A DNA stretch of 64,000 bases from Nostoc edaphicum CCNP1411 (lineage in GTDB: Bacteria > Cyanobacteriota > Cyanobacteriia > Cyanobacteriales > Nostocaceae): contig NZ_CP054698.1 in NCBI RefSeq assembly GCF_014023275.1, positions 124,001 through 188,000 of the forward strand, given 5' to 3'. This document shows positions 17,046 to 27,521 of this stretch, one piece after another. Made by a program: the position numbers and the translations under genes. The notes under the pieces are model-generated. The model was not told the origin of the DNA and ran no database searches. It saw only the letters and a program-made list of their open reading frames with translations. Numbering within the stretch: the first letter of the stretch is position 1; every line of letters starts with the position of its first letter.

Positions 17046-17242
17046 TGAGTGTTTCCTTTACTCCTGAAGTTAAAAAGCTTTTAACAGAAGCTGGATGTTA
17101 TTTTAAAAGGCAAGGGAAAGGAGATCATGAAATTTGGTATAGCCCAATTACACATAATAACTTTGTAGTTGATAGTAAAATAAAATCACGTCATACTGCA
17201 AATGGCGTGTTGAAACAAGCTGGTTTAGATAAGTATTTTTGA
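17045..17242 (+). CDS. HicA-like mRNA interferase toxin
   Basis: 65 residues with the double-stranded-RNA-binding-like HicA pattern: a helix VKKLLTEAGCYFKRQGKGDH including the catalytic-type His, then EIWYSPITHNNFVVD and a final helix TANGVLKQAGLDKYF. HicA proteins cleave mRNA during stress. It is tightly linked to the antitoxin-like gene just before it. Family pattern is clear. Activity in this host is inferred. Confidence 0.85.
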   Translation: MSVSFTPEVKKLLTEAGCYFKRQGKGDHEIWYSPITHNNFVVDSKIKSRHTANGVLKQAGLDKYF

Positions 17243-17717
17243 GTTTATTAAGAATTTTGTTCCCTGTTTAAGCTGCTAGATTTTTCACTTCATTGTAGAG
17301 CAGAAGCTACAGAGGTTAGAGAGCAATGCTTGATTCTGTAGGAATTGGGAGAGCGATCGCACCAAAGCAGCAAATAGTAAAAAAGCTTGAACAATGACTA
17401 AAGTAAGAAACTTTTGCACGGCATTTCTTACTCAATGGTCGGCAGAGTCTAGCGATATCAAAGTTTTTAAGAGCCTCTTTCCTTTCTGGCACCTTTTTTG
17501 CTCAGTATTGGCTTATTGCTGAATTTGAGTATTCTTGCGATGTACTCGTAACTTAAAAAAATAAAGTGCTTAGAATATGTTAGCTAGATGGAAAAATAAC
17601 TGAAGATAACTTTAATCAAAGTAAAGATAGTCGCAATCATTGGAATTTTAGGGAGAAGCCTTGAAATTACGCTAACTCCTGATAAACTTATGTTAGAAAC
17701 GAAAAAATTGAATCATA
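17243..17717. other. Gap before the restriction-modification island
   Basis: No gene or repeat recognised. One HIP1 site (about 17354) is the last one I see before 21 kb. AT-rich. Confidence 0.5.
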
Positions 17718-19274
17718 CTACAAATTATTGCCTTTTAATACTTTCATCTGTTCAGAACAGATATTTGGCCATAATAAATCATCATTATCATTAAACCAGC
17801 AGATATTGATTTCTCTGTCTTTGCATAAATATTCTGTTATCCAAGGGATTGAATCGGGGCTTTCCGGTAATACAAGGCATAAGGAAATGTGGTTATCGTT
17901 AATTACGGACTTATAACGATACTTGTATTCGTAAAGTTGACTAAGCCCCTTTCTAATCTGTTCTAATAAGCTTTCTCCTCCGCTTTTCATTTCAAAAATA
18001 AATGAGCCATCGGATGGTATTTTCGCAAACAGATCAATATGGTCATTCTCTTTCGGTTGTGCGCCGATCTTTCGTAACCAAGAATCCATCTTATCAATTA
18101 ATTCTTTATGTATTAAATTTCGGCGCTGTCTCTTAATTTTTGTTATTTCAGGATCTGCCATCTCACGCCTCCGATCATACGGTTTTATAGGTGACAAAGA
18201 AGATGTTCTATCTCTAAAAGGATATATTTCCGCAACTGGCTGCGTCATCACTTCGGATTCTCTAAGCGTAACCGGTTCAAGCATCATACTTGATTCAAGT
18301 GCTTTTTCGGCTGTTAGCAACTCAACAATCTGAGATGGTAAAACTCTTACGCCATCAAAGTAATTTCCCCATGCACCGCTAGAAATTACATCTTCAATGT
18401 TTTTACCAGTAATGCAGTTATCAAAAGCGTTAAATTGAGTTTCAATACTGCATATTGCATCTAATCGTCTTATCAACTGATAGCGATCAGCTTGGTTTAC
18501 GGTATCCCGAAGTTTAATGCAGCGCTTAACATCGAACATTTCTGTATGTCGCAAGATATGAAATCTGCTTTCAAATCTTTCAGGCACTAAAGCCTTTCCT
18601 TGCCGAATGCTATCTAATGCTACTATAACGTTTTCGATATTCGGTAAAGCTTTTCGGTTTACACTTGGAGAATTAGCCAATCCAAATATTTCTTTAAAGG
18701 TTACAGTAGCACTAAAAATTTCGACATTACGTAATATGGCATCTGCCTTCAATGCAACTGATATAAGCCGTACAGGTGAAAAATGAATGCCTTGTCCTAT
18801 AAATCCTAATGTTCGATCTCTTGTATTAGTTTGAATTCGGAGATTGTTAGAGTAGCTTGTGTAAACTGCTCCCATTGCATTTGGATATTGGAACAAAGGC
18901 AATTGAAGGCGAAGAAACGAGGCGACATCAGGTTCCTCTCTCAACAAGAAACGTTTGGTTGTCTCACTAACTCTAACCACCCACCCAGATACTGATTTCT
19001 CAAGAAAGTAAAGCCCTAAGTACGCTGGATAAGCACTTATTTCATCACGAAACTTTGATACATCTAACCTACCAGCTTGTGTCAAAGGTAATGCAGACAC
19101 CGCTTGTGTTAGATAAGATGCACGTGGACTAATACGTTGTAGACGGCTTTCAAATGCAGAACGATCATAAAGCTGTCCATCAAATTCACCAAATATTGCT
19201 GCCAACTCTGCTAATTTCTCAGGCCATTCATCGCCGCTTGAATGTATTTTATGGCTGAACAAATCAATAATCAT
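17718..19274 (-). CDS. Probable type II restriction endonuclease
   Basis: 518 residues, not of a family I can name. The C-terminal 120 residues carry a PD-(D/E)XK-like core: ENDHIDLFAKIPSDGSFIFE followed by MKSGGESLLEQIRKGLSQLY (D-x(n)-E-x-K near residue 428, then a helix with Gln). The N-terminal 350 residues would be the recognition part. It lies 17 bases downstream of a C5-cytosine methyltransferase on the same strand, which strongly suggests the cognate nuclease. No HIP1 site is seen in the gene. It could alternatively be a nickase or modification-dependent enzyme. Confidence 0.7.
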   Translation of the reverse strand: MIIDLFSHKIHSSGDEWPEKLAELAAIFGEFDGQLYDRSAFESRLQRISPRASYLTQAVSALPLTQAGRLDVSKFRDEISAYPAYLGLYFLEKSVSGWVVRVSETTKRFLLREEPDVASFLRLQLPLFQYPNAMGAVYTSYSNNLRIQTNTRDRTLGFIGQGIHFSPVRLISVALKADAILRNVEIFSATVTFKEIFGLANSPSVNRKALPNIENVIVALDSIRQGKALVPERFESRFHILRHTEMFDVKRCIKLRDTVNQADRYQLIRRLDAICSIETQFNAFDNCITGKNIEDVISSGAWGNYFDGVRVLPSQIVELLTAEKALESSMMLEPVTLRESEVMTQPVAEIYPFRDRTSSLSPIKPYDRRREMADPEITKIKRQRRNLIHKELIDKMDSWLRKIGAQPKENDHIDLFAKIPSDGSFIFEMKSGGESLLEQIRKGLSQLYEYKYRYKSVINDNHISLCLVLPESPDSIPWITEYLCKDREINICWFNDNDDLLWPNICSEQMKVLKGNNL

Positions 19275-19291
19275 GAGCTACGATTTTTTAT

Positions 19292-20455
19292 TTATTCTTG
19301 AAGATAATCAAGCCCTAAGATTTCTATAAAATCCTCATAGCTCCTTTGTTTTTGTCCCTCAAAAATATGCACACGCAGATGCTCTGCCAGAAGTGTAGCG
19401 AAAAGGGGAGGAACCGCATTTCCGACTTGCCTAATAACGTGCCGTCCAGTACCATAAAATTCCCACCAATCTGGAAAAGTCTGCATACGTGCTGATTCAC
19501 GTGGCGTTACTTCTCTCGGAACGAATGGATGAATATGACCTTTACCACCACCTTTATCAGAACCAACAATTATCGTAAAGCTTGGACGCTCTGGATGTAG
19601 TTTATTTATTCTCGTTTTTGGATCGCGCTCTCCAAATTTTAAGTTTTCATACCGAGAGACAATTCTTGGGCTATGTTTTCGTCCGATGTGATTAAGAACT
19701 GTACTGAATGTTCCTGGCTCAGGCAAATATCGGAGCGCCTCCCTAACAGTACGGTAATTCTTAGGTGCTAATAATGATTCCCTACCATGCGTTGGAAGCA
19801 TTCGGGGGACAATTGACCCATTTTGTGATCCTATAACAAACACCCTTTCACGGAATTGAGGGATTCCATATTCAGCCATTTGATAACTATGTGTAGATAT
19901 TGCGTATGTACCGCCTATTGTTAATTCACTCAGTATTTCTTCAAACAACTTTCCATTATGAATAGATTTTAAGCCAGGTACATTTTCAAAAACAAATGCT
20001 TTAGGTTTGATTTCCTGAATAATTTTTAGATATTCCCATACTAAATTACCGCGTGGATCATCTAGCCCTTTACGACGACCAAATATAGAGAATGCTTGGC
20101 ATGGTGGTCCACCTAAAACAATGTCAATTTTGCTATCAGAAAGCTCTGCCTTTCTTAGCAAATATTCTGCTGAAATTTCTCTTATATCAGCAGTTATTGA
20201 GTACGCGTGGTTATAAAATATTTTTCTTCCATTGTTGAGTATTAGCGTTTGACAAGAAAATGAATCTATGTCAGTAGAGCATCCAACTCTAAATCCTGCT
20301 GCTGAAAATCCTAAATCTAATCCCCCCCCTCCAGAGAATAGAGATAGTGCCATCAATTCTTTTGTGCCAGCATTAAGTTTATTCTCTATTGCTGTCATTT
20401 CTCTAATTTTTAGAGAATTTATTTTTTTTTCTAATACGATAGGTTCGTAATTCAT
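19292..20455 (-). CDS. DNA (cytosine-5-)-methyltransferase
   Basis: 387 residues from the ATG at 20455. The frame runs back to 20524. Canonical C5 motifs in order: motif I LSLFSGGGGLDLGFSAAGF, motif IV LGGPPCQAFSIFG with the catalytic Cys (about residue 117), motif VI FVFENVPGL, motif VIII QFRERVFVIG and motif X RQVGNAVPPLFATLLAEHL. It modifies cytosine and would protect host DNA from the nuclease encoded just downstream. Target sequence unknown. An eight-G run within the motif I codons (20323-20330) is prone to slippage. Confidence 0.95.
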   Translation of the reverse strand: MNYEPIVLEKKINSLKIREMTAIENKLNAGTKELMALSLFSGGGGLDLGFSAAGFRVGCSTDIDSFSCQTLILNNGRKIFYNHAYSITADIREISAEYLLRKAELSDSKIDIVLGGPPCQAFSIFGRRKGLDDPRGNLVWEYLKIIQEIKPKAFVFENVPGLKSIHNGKLFEEILSELTIGGTYAISTHSYQMAEYGIPQFRERVFVIGSQNGSIVPRMLPTHGRESLLAPKNYRTVREALRYLPEPGTFSTVLNHIGRKHSPRIVSRYENLKFGERDPKTRINKLHPERPSFTIIVGSDKGGGKGHIHPFVPREVTPRESARMQTFPDWWEFYGTGRHVIRQVGNAVPPLFATLLAEHLRVHIFEGQKQRSYEDFIEILGLDYLQE

Positions 20456-20551
20456 TTTACTTCTTTTACTAAAGATAAGAGTGCTTGCATTAACGCACAT
20501 TGTTTTAGATAAGAACCATATCAACTAACTCACTTTCCTCAAAAATAATCC

Positions 20552-20869
20552 TTAATCAATCACGCTATTCAATCCCCGTTTTTTAACTAGGTGCAACAGC
20601 TTAAGAGCAGTGCCACTGGGACGCTTCTGACCGATTTCCCACTTTTGAACCGTTGATAAACTTGTATTTAAAATCGCAGCAAATACTGCCTGACTGACAT
20701 GAGATGATTCGCGTATTTGCTTAATTTGCTCAGGTTCTAGCGGTTCAATTTCAGACAAGCACAGACGGTCGAATTCACGCAATGTAGTCTGATCCATAAG
20801 TCCAGCCTTGTGCAGCCCCGTAGCCGTTTCGTGAACGGCTTCAAGAATCGCTGATTTCTTCTTCGGCAT
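20552..20869 (-). CDS. Xre-type DNA-binding regulator or antitoxin (NadS-like)
   Basis: 105 residues. The N-terminal half is a helical region (ILEAVHETATGLHKAGLMDQ). The C-terminal half is a Cro/C1 helix-turn-helix: QIKQIRESSHVSQAVFAAIL, then STVQKWEIGQKRPSGTALKL. This matches antitoxins of RelE/HigB-type pairs, but no toxin gene lies beside it. It sits on the same strand, about 97 bases before the methyltransferase, so it may act as a controller of the restriction-modification genes. Its own promoter contains a palindrome. Confidence 0.85.
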   Translation of the reverse strand: MPKKKSAILEAVHETATGLHKAGLMDQTTLREFDRLCLSEIEPLEPEQIKQIRESSHVSQAVFAAILNTSLSTVQKWEIGQKRPSGTALKLLHLVKKRGLNSVID

Positions 20870-20935
20870 TGCAAATTACCTCCATCAATTCATCGGGTTT
20901 TGTAAGTTATCATGCTATGGTCATTACCTTCGCTT

Positions 20936-20966
20936 ATTATATAGCACTAAGTGCTATGCTTGGCAA
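20936..20966 (-). promoter_or_regulatory. Promoter with palindromic operator for the Xre gene
   Basis: On the minus strand, TTGCCA (20961-20966) and TATAAT (20936-20941) form a sigma-70-like pair about 19 bases apart. The palindrome ATAGCACTAAGTGCTAT (20941-20957) fills the spacer. This is the expected position for autorepression by the Xre protein encoded from 20869. Confidence 0.7.
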
Positions 20967-21087
20967 TACACTATAAAAGTCAAAAAGCTTAAACAAAGAC
21001 CGATCGCAACATTGAGCAGCAACTAGCTAAAAAATAGCGATCGCACTCCACCAAATACAATGATGAACTAGTGTTTTACCTCCAAAT

Positions 21088-22914
21088 TTATCTCACGCTC
21101 CGAAACCACTCCGTAATCCCCTGAGCGATCGCATCAGCCATTTTTTTCTGTTCTTCTGGGTTCACTATCTCCTCAAATTCATCAGGATTACTCATAAAAC
21201 CCAATTCCAGCAACACTGATGGCGCAGCAGCGGGACGTGTCAGCGCTAGGTTGTTCCAAAACACGCCATAATAAGGTCTACCGAGTTTTTGGACTACATA
21301 GTTCTGTAAAAATATTGCGGGGCTGTGAGCTTGGGGATGATACCAAAACGTGCCGAATCCCTTGGTTTTTTCGGCATCGCCATTATCAGGTAGGGAGTTG
21401 TGGTGTATGGAAAGAGCGATCGCAGGTTCTTCTTGACTGATAATTGCCTGACGTTCTACTAGCGAAACTTCGCGATCGTCCTCCCGCGTCATCACTACCG
21501 TTGCTCCCCGCTTCACCAACTCGTCGCGCAACAACTTAGATATCACCAAATTCACATCTTTTTCTAAATATCCAGTTGGGCCACTGGCACCAGATTCTTT
21601 ACCGCCATGCCCTGGATCTAGTACAATCTTGTAATTAGCTAAAGGCTTGCGTCTTGTGTTCCCAATTTTAGGCGGATGACGCAAAGCTAAAACCAGGGTT
21701 GTTCCGTCGTATCTCAGCTTATATCCCCACTGTTGAGCTTTTTTGAGGTTAAAGGTGTATTTTACTTGTCCTGGAGCTTCCTGTTGCCAGTCTAGGCGCT
21801 CAATTAGGGGGTCATCATCCAGGCGAATTATGTCCGTTTGGGCAGTGGTATTGTAGAGGGTGAGAGCGAGAGCTTGCTCACTTTGTTGTACGCTCACAGG
21901 TACGGGAACTTGCAAGGGAAAGACTATCTCTGTCGCACCAGGGATTTGACGGTATCCGACACTGCGAATTATTGTCTGTGGCGGAATTGCACCAGGTAAA
22001 ATGCGCGTTTCTTTACTATTAATCCAGGTGCCATTGTCGAGGCGTAACCATTCACTTTCTCTACCTGTAACTGTTGCTCGTGTGCCTTTGGGCAGTGGTG
22101 TGAGTCGAGAATAATCGGTACTCGGGCCAGTTCGAGCAACGCCTGCGTCTGCAATTACCTCAACAACTGGTAACTTTGCTCTTGAGAGGATTTGAATTTT
22201 ACCAGTTCCTGGTTGAGTTATCGTCTTGCCATTGAGCGTCAGTTGAAACTGAGGTTGTCCCAAATCTACCTCTTGACTTGAGTCTGGGACAACAGCACCA
22301 GAAATGATGTTGTTACCGTAAATCAGGCTGAAGGAATCAGGATCAGGTTGTTGCACTGTGGTGCAACCTTTGTAATTGCCTACGCTAGACTGGGCATGAG
22401 GCTGATTTTGCCCTGTCAAAGCTGCCAAATTACTTGGTAGTTGTGCCTGTTGGGGTTGAGGTGAAAGGGCAATCGTTTGATTAGCTAGTTTGACAGAGAC
22501 ATTAGCGTTAGGGGGTGCGATCGCGCTAAAACAAATTAGTTCTCCCGGTAGTCTGGCAATGTCAACTGCGGGAGTCAGGGAATCTTTAGCAAAGGCTAAC
22601 CCCTGTGGTAACTCAGGGCCAGTGGCAAGCCTTGTAACTTTAATCTGGAGTTCTTGATTTTGGTGACGCACTGTGAAAAGATTCTCCCCCAACTGCAAGG
22701 GTAAACTAGGGGAAAAATGACCAGCTTTGCTGCGGGTAATTGGCTTACTATTGATCAAAACCTGACCATCTGGTGGTGCAGTGCCCAGAAAGAAGATTTT
22801 TTCGGCACTTGTCTGGTAGTTTGTCTGGGGAAAAACGACTATAAGCGATGGCTCTGCCGATGCGACTGAGGAGGTGAGAATACAGCCCAATATTACTAAT
22901 CCTAGAAGGTTTTT
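21088..22914 (-). CDS. N-acetylmuramoyl-L-alanine amidase (Amidase_3, AmiC-like)
   Basis: A peptidoglycan amidase of about 608 residues, exported. The GTG at 22914 gives a clean signal peptide (LLGLVILGCILTSSVASAEP). The frame itself reaches 22959. The middle contains an SH3b-like segment (GVARTGPSTDYSRLTPLPKG) and an AMIN-like strand-rich region. The C-terminal 190 residues form the catalytic Amidase_3 domain: VLDPGHGGKESGA (His), LEKDVNL (Glu), ALSIHHNSLPD (His) and VLLELGFMSNPDE (catalytic Glu). In filamentous cyanobacteria such enzymes can drill septal nanopores for cell-cell communication, but which paralogue this is cannot be told. It is divergent from pyrG. Confidence 0.93.
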   Translation of the reverse strand, partial: KNLLGLVILGCILTSSVASAEPSLIVVFPQTNYQTSAEKIFFLGTAPPDGQVLINSKPITRSKAGHFSPSLPLQLGENLFTVRHQNQELQIKVTRLATGPELPQGLAFAKDSLTPAVDIARLPGELICFSAIAPPNANVSVKLANQTIALSPQPQQAQLPSNLAALTGQNQPHAQSSVGNYKGCTTVQQPDPDSFSLIYGNNIISGAVVPDSSQEVDLGQPQFQLTLNGKTITQPGTGKIQILSRAKLPVVEVIADAGVARTGPSTDYSRLTPLPKGTRATVTGRESEWLRLDNGTWINSKETRILPGAIPPQTIIRSVGYRQIPGATEIVFPLQVPVPVSVQQSEQALALTLYNTTAQTDIIRLDDDPLIERLDWQQEAPGQVKYTFNLKKAQQWGYKLRYDGTTLVLALRHPPKIGNTRRKPLANYKIVLDPGHGGKESGASGPTGYLEKDVNLVISKLLRDELVKRGATVVMTREDDREVSLVERQAIISQEEPAIALSIHHNSLPDNGDAEKTKGFGTFWYHPQAHSPAIFLQNYVVQKLGRPYYGVFWNNLALTRPAAAPSVLLELGFMSNPDEFEEIVNPEEQKKMADAIAQGITEWFRSVR

Positions 22915-22978
22915 CACAGCAAAATCACAGAATAGTACACCACAATAACTGTGGCACAATGACGGGATGTATTTTTAG

Positions 22979-24640
<1,662 letters not shown>

Positions 24641-24772
24641 CAATTTGTAATTCAAAATTCAAAATTAATTTTTTAGATTTTGAATTGGTGCATAGCAACA
24701 TTAACTTAAAGTTTCAATAGATTTGGACATCCAGGGTGCATCATTCGTAAATTTCGGACTTGAGGAGATGTT

Positions 24773-25195
24773 GTGGCGTACTGGGTGAAAATCCTTTACG
24801 AGAGGAGAGAATATGTAGTGAATTTTGAACGTGTCCATGCTTTTTGTTATGAACTGAATGGCAGAGTTACTTTTTGGCTACCCGATAGTGCCATTCCAAT
24901 AGTAATTCACCCGCAAACTAACTTAGAAGATTATCAAAAGATCCTCGATTATTTAGAATGTGTGACAGGATTAGAATTAGATCATGCCCACTGGGTGAAA
25001 ATTATTTACGAAAAAAACGAATATGTAATTAATCTCAACTGCATCAGTTCTTTTTGTCATGAACCGAACGGCAGAATAACTTTTTGGTTGCCAGATGGAA
25101 CTATTCCCATCATCATCAACCCTGTGAGTAACCCTGAATCATACCAAAAAGTTGTGACATACGTTAAGAAAGCAACTGGATATTCTTTGTCTTAG
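24773..25195 (+). CDS. Small protein with an internal tandem duplication
   Basis: 140 residues made of two similar halves of about 67-70 residues: WVKILYERREYVVNFERVHA and WVKIIYEKNEYVINLNCISS open the two copies, and VTFWLPDSAIPIVI and ITFWLPDGTIPIII occur at the same place in each. No family recognised, and no membrane segments. The GTG start is preceded by GAGGAG at good spacing. It ends two bases before an open frame leading into the Uma2 gene at 25275, so co-transcription is likely. Confidence 0.75.
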   Translation: MAYWVKILYERREYVVNFERVHAFCYELNGRVTFWLPDSAIPIVIHPQTNLEDYQKILDYLECVTGLELDHAHWVKIIYEKNEYVINLNCISSFCHEPNGRITFWLPDGTIPIIINPVSNPESYQKVVTYVKKATGYSLS

Positions 25196-25274
25196 TGTGA
25201 ACGAGGAACTTACTCTTGCTAAACTTTTAACTAAAGATAACGATGTTAGCAATAAAGGCACGAGGGAAGATTCA

Positions 25275-25838
25275 ATGAATACTGTTGTGCTGAATCTAGA
25301 ACCGATTGCTCATTTAACCGATGAACAATTTTATCAATTGTGTATTGCTAATGGCGATTTAAGCCTGGAAATGAATGCAGCCGGAGAATTAATAATTGTG
25401 CCACCAGTAGGAGGAGAAAGCGGAAATCAAGAAGCTGAACTAATTACCGATTTAGAAATCTGGAATCGTCAAGCTAAGTTAGGGAAAGTTTTTAGTTCTT
25501 CAACTATCTTTATACTTCCAAATGGTGCAAAACGTTCCCCTGATGCATCTTGGGTAAAGTTGGAACGGTGGGAAGCTTTAACACTAGAACAACGAAAAAA
25601 ATTTCCGCCACTTGTACCCGATTTTGCAATTGAACTTCGTTCCGAGACAGACCGGCTTGCACCTATCCAAGCGAAAATGCAGGAATACATAAAAAACGGT
25701 TTGCGTTTAGGTTGGCTAATTAATCCTCAAGATAAGCAAGTGGAAATTTACCGACTCGAAAAAGCTGTAGAAGTTATGCAAATGCCGGCGATTCTTTCTG
25801 GAGAAGATATATTACCTGGATTTGAGTTGCAAGTATAG
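25275..25838 (+). CDS. Uma2 family (DUF820) endonuclease-like protein
   Basis: 187 residues from the ATG at 25275, with GAGGGAAG a few bases upstream. The open frame from the GTG at 25197 is less likely. The classical Uma2 layout is complete: LTDEQFYQLCIANGDLSLEM, PVGGESGNQEAELITDL, RSPDASWVKLERW (Asp), PDFAIELRSETDRL (Glu) and QAKMQEYIKNGLRLGWLINP (Lys). Function is unknown, though the fold is nuclease-like. It follows the duplicated 140-residue gene. Confidence 0.92.
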   Translation: MNTVVLNLEPIAHLTDEQFYQLCIANGDLSLEMNAAGELIIVPPVGGESGNQEAELITDLEIWNRQAKLGKVFSSSTIFILPNGAKRSPDASWVKLERWEALTLEQRKKFPPLVPDFAIELRSETDRLAPIQAKMQEYIKNGLRLGWLINPQDKQVEIYRLEKAVEVMQMPAILSGEDILPGFELQV

Positions 25839-25859
25839 TTAGGCGATAAGCGTCAATCC

Positions 25860-26501
25860 CTAGTTATCAGGGGGGAAAAGCACAATTAATTCTCCAAGGC
25901 GCTTTAATATACTGAGTACTTGGTGTAGTTCTGAATCACGTTCAATTGATAGTGCATAAGATCGGGCATACCAAGGGTGTTCTTGTTGAATCATTTTGAC
26001 AAACACAAATTCTCTACCGTTGATTAGTAAACCAAAAGTCGGTTGTGCAGAATTTGGACGATCAAGCATATAAGCAAGTGCTTGAGGTAAGGCTGTCATC
26101 ACATCAAATTTACTGCTTTTAGATTCGATGACAAGTACCCAAAAATATTTTTGGATGACAAGAACATCAATGTTTCCTTTAACGATAAAGCTCTCGTCTT
26201 CGGCAGAAATCTCCACAGAAGTCTCGGTTTCAATCTCAAAAGGAGGTTGATAAAACCCAGCTAAATCTAGTAAAGGAGATAGCACTACCATTTTTACCGC
26301 CTCTTCTGACATCAGACGGTGCTTATTCAAGTTTAAATAGTTGCTTTTGACTCGTGCGATCGCTTGCTTCTCTGCATCAGTCAGAGTTGGTAAATTTTCT
26401 GTCCATTCTGTGAAAAAGTTGCTGTCTGTGGAAAGTTGTAAACCAAATTTTTCTTCTAATTCGTAAAGACTTATATCTCTCGCTGGGATTGTTTGAACCA
26501 T
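25860..26501 (-). CDS. PD-(D/E)XK nuclease-like protein (HsdR N-terminal type)
   Basis: 213 residues, resembling cyanobacterial proteins often annotated as type I restriction-enzyme R subunits but consisting of the nuclease-like domain only. The core is IVKGNIDVLVIQKYFWVLVI followed by ESKSSKFDVMTALPQALAYM (D, E-x-K, then Q). No helicase, methyltransferase or specificity gene is adjacent, so it is not a type I system. It starts three bases after the ROK gene's stop, so the two are likely co-transcribed. Confidence 0.8.
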   Translation of the reverse strand: MVQTIPARDISLYELEEKFGLQLSTDSNFFTEWTENLPTLTDAEKQAIARVKSNYLNLNKHRLMSEEAVKMVVLSPLLDLAGFYQPPFEIETETSVEISAEDESFIVKGNIDVLVIQKYFWVLVIESKSSKFDVMTALPQALAYMLDRPNSAQPTFGLLINGREFVFVKMIQQEHPWYARSYALSIERDSELHQVLSILKRLGELIVLFPPDN

Positions 26502-26504
26502 AAT

Positions 26505-27398
26505 CTAACATTCCGAATAGCGTTGCCATGCCAACTTTGCTGCACCTACTATCCCAGCAAAATTGCCTAACTCCGCTGGCAATATTTGTAAACCCGCTCG
26601 TGATAAAGGCTGTACTCGCTTCTCAATTTCCGCCTTCACTGCTGGTAAGAAAAACTCAAAGCTACCACTGATACCGCCACCAATGACGATCGCTTGCGGT
26701 GTTAATACATAAATCAAACTCGTCAAACCAATTCCCAAATCTTTACCATAGTCTTGCCAAAAAGTCAATGCTGTGGGATCTCCTCGTTGGGCAAGAACAC
26801 CTAATTCGATGGGTTCCTTGAGAGTGCGGCGGCGAATTGCAGTAGCACAGGCATATTGTTCCAAAGAGCCTTGATTGCCACTATTACAAATTGGCCCATC
26901 TGGTTTGAATGAAATTAAACCTAATTCCCCGGCGGCTCCTTGATGTCCAACAAATAGTTTTCCATCAAGGATAATTGCGCCACCAACCCCAGTACCTAAA
27001 GTTAGCAGAATCAGATTTTGAAAGTGACGACCGGCTCCTAGCCAAGCTTCTCCCAAAAGAGCGCAATTAGCATCATTAGCGATCGCAGTAGGTTTGCCAG
27101 TTTTAGCTTCTAACCAGTCTGCTAAGGGCACATCGAGCCATCCAGGTAAGTTAATGGCGATTTTGGCAATGCGTTGTGCGGCATCGGATGGGCCAGGAGT
27201 ACCCACACCAATAGCCACAGCTTGATTATCTGGATCAATTTGCGCGATCGCATCTAAGATCACCGCCAGCACCGCCTCCGGCATTGTTGGTTGAGGAGCC
27301 GCCACAGTCAAAGATTGCAGACAAGTACCATCTGCTGCAAAACGCCCCAACTTAATCGCTGTTCCCCCTACATCAATGCCAATTACTTCATTTGTCAT
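26505..27398 (-). CDS. ROK family sugar kinase (glucokinase-like)
   Basis: 297 residues. Phosphate-binding motif IGIDVGGTAIKLGRF at the N-terminus, catalytic-type NDANCALLGEAWLGAG and LTLGTGVGGAIILDG are present. The usual ROK zinc motif (CxCGxxGCxE) is degenerate, reading GPICNSGNQGSLEQYA with only one Cys. Probably phosphorylates glucose or another hexose, with ATP or polyphosphate. The ATG lies at the inner end of an AAATGAC array, so the first codons (MTNE) are repeat-derived. Confidence 0.88.
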   Translation of the reverse strand: MTNEVIGIDVGGTAIKLGRFAADGTCLQSLTVAAPQPTMPEAVLAVILDAIAQIDPDNQAVAIGVGTPGPSDAAQRIAKIAINLPGWLDVPLADWLEAKTGKPTAIANDANCALLGEAWLGAGRHFQNLILLTLGTGVGGAIILDGKLFVGHQGAAGELGLISFKPDGPICNSGNQGSLEQYACATAIRRRTLKEPIELGVLAQRGDPTALTFWQDYGKDLGIGLTSLIYVLTPQAIVIGGGISGSFEFFLPAVKAEIEKRVQPLSRAGLQILPAELGNFAGIVGAAKLAWQRYSEC

Positions 27399-27500
27399 TT
27401 GTCATTTGTCATTTGTCATTTGTTATTGGGCATTGGGCATTGGGCATTGGGCATTGGTAATTGGTTAACAGCTATTCCCTATTCCCTATTCCCTATTCTC
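27392..27500. repeat. Compound heptamer array
   Basis: Five or so TCATTTG units, then TGGGCAT units, then TTCCCTA units. The first block reads AAATGAC on the minus strand and includes the start codon of the ROK gene. Confidence 0.85.
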
Positions 27501-27521
27501 CAGTTCAAAATCAACAATTTG

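Noticed and set aside
20880..20925. Remnant of a toxin gene upstream of the Xre gene
   Set aside because: A short frame (KPDELMEVICNAEEE) looks faintly toxin-tail-like, but it is too short and overlaps the Xre start, so I cannot support it.
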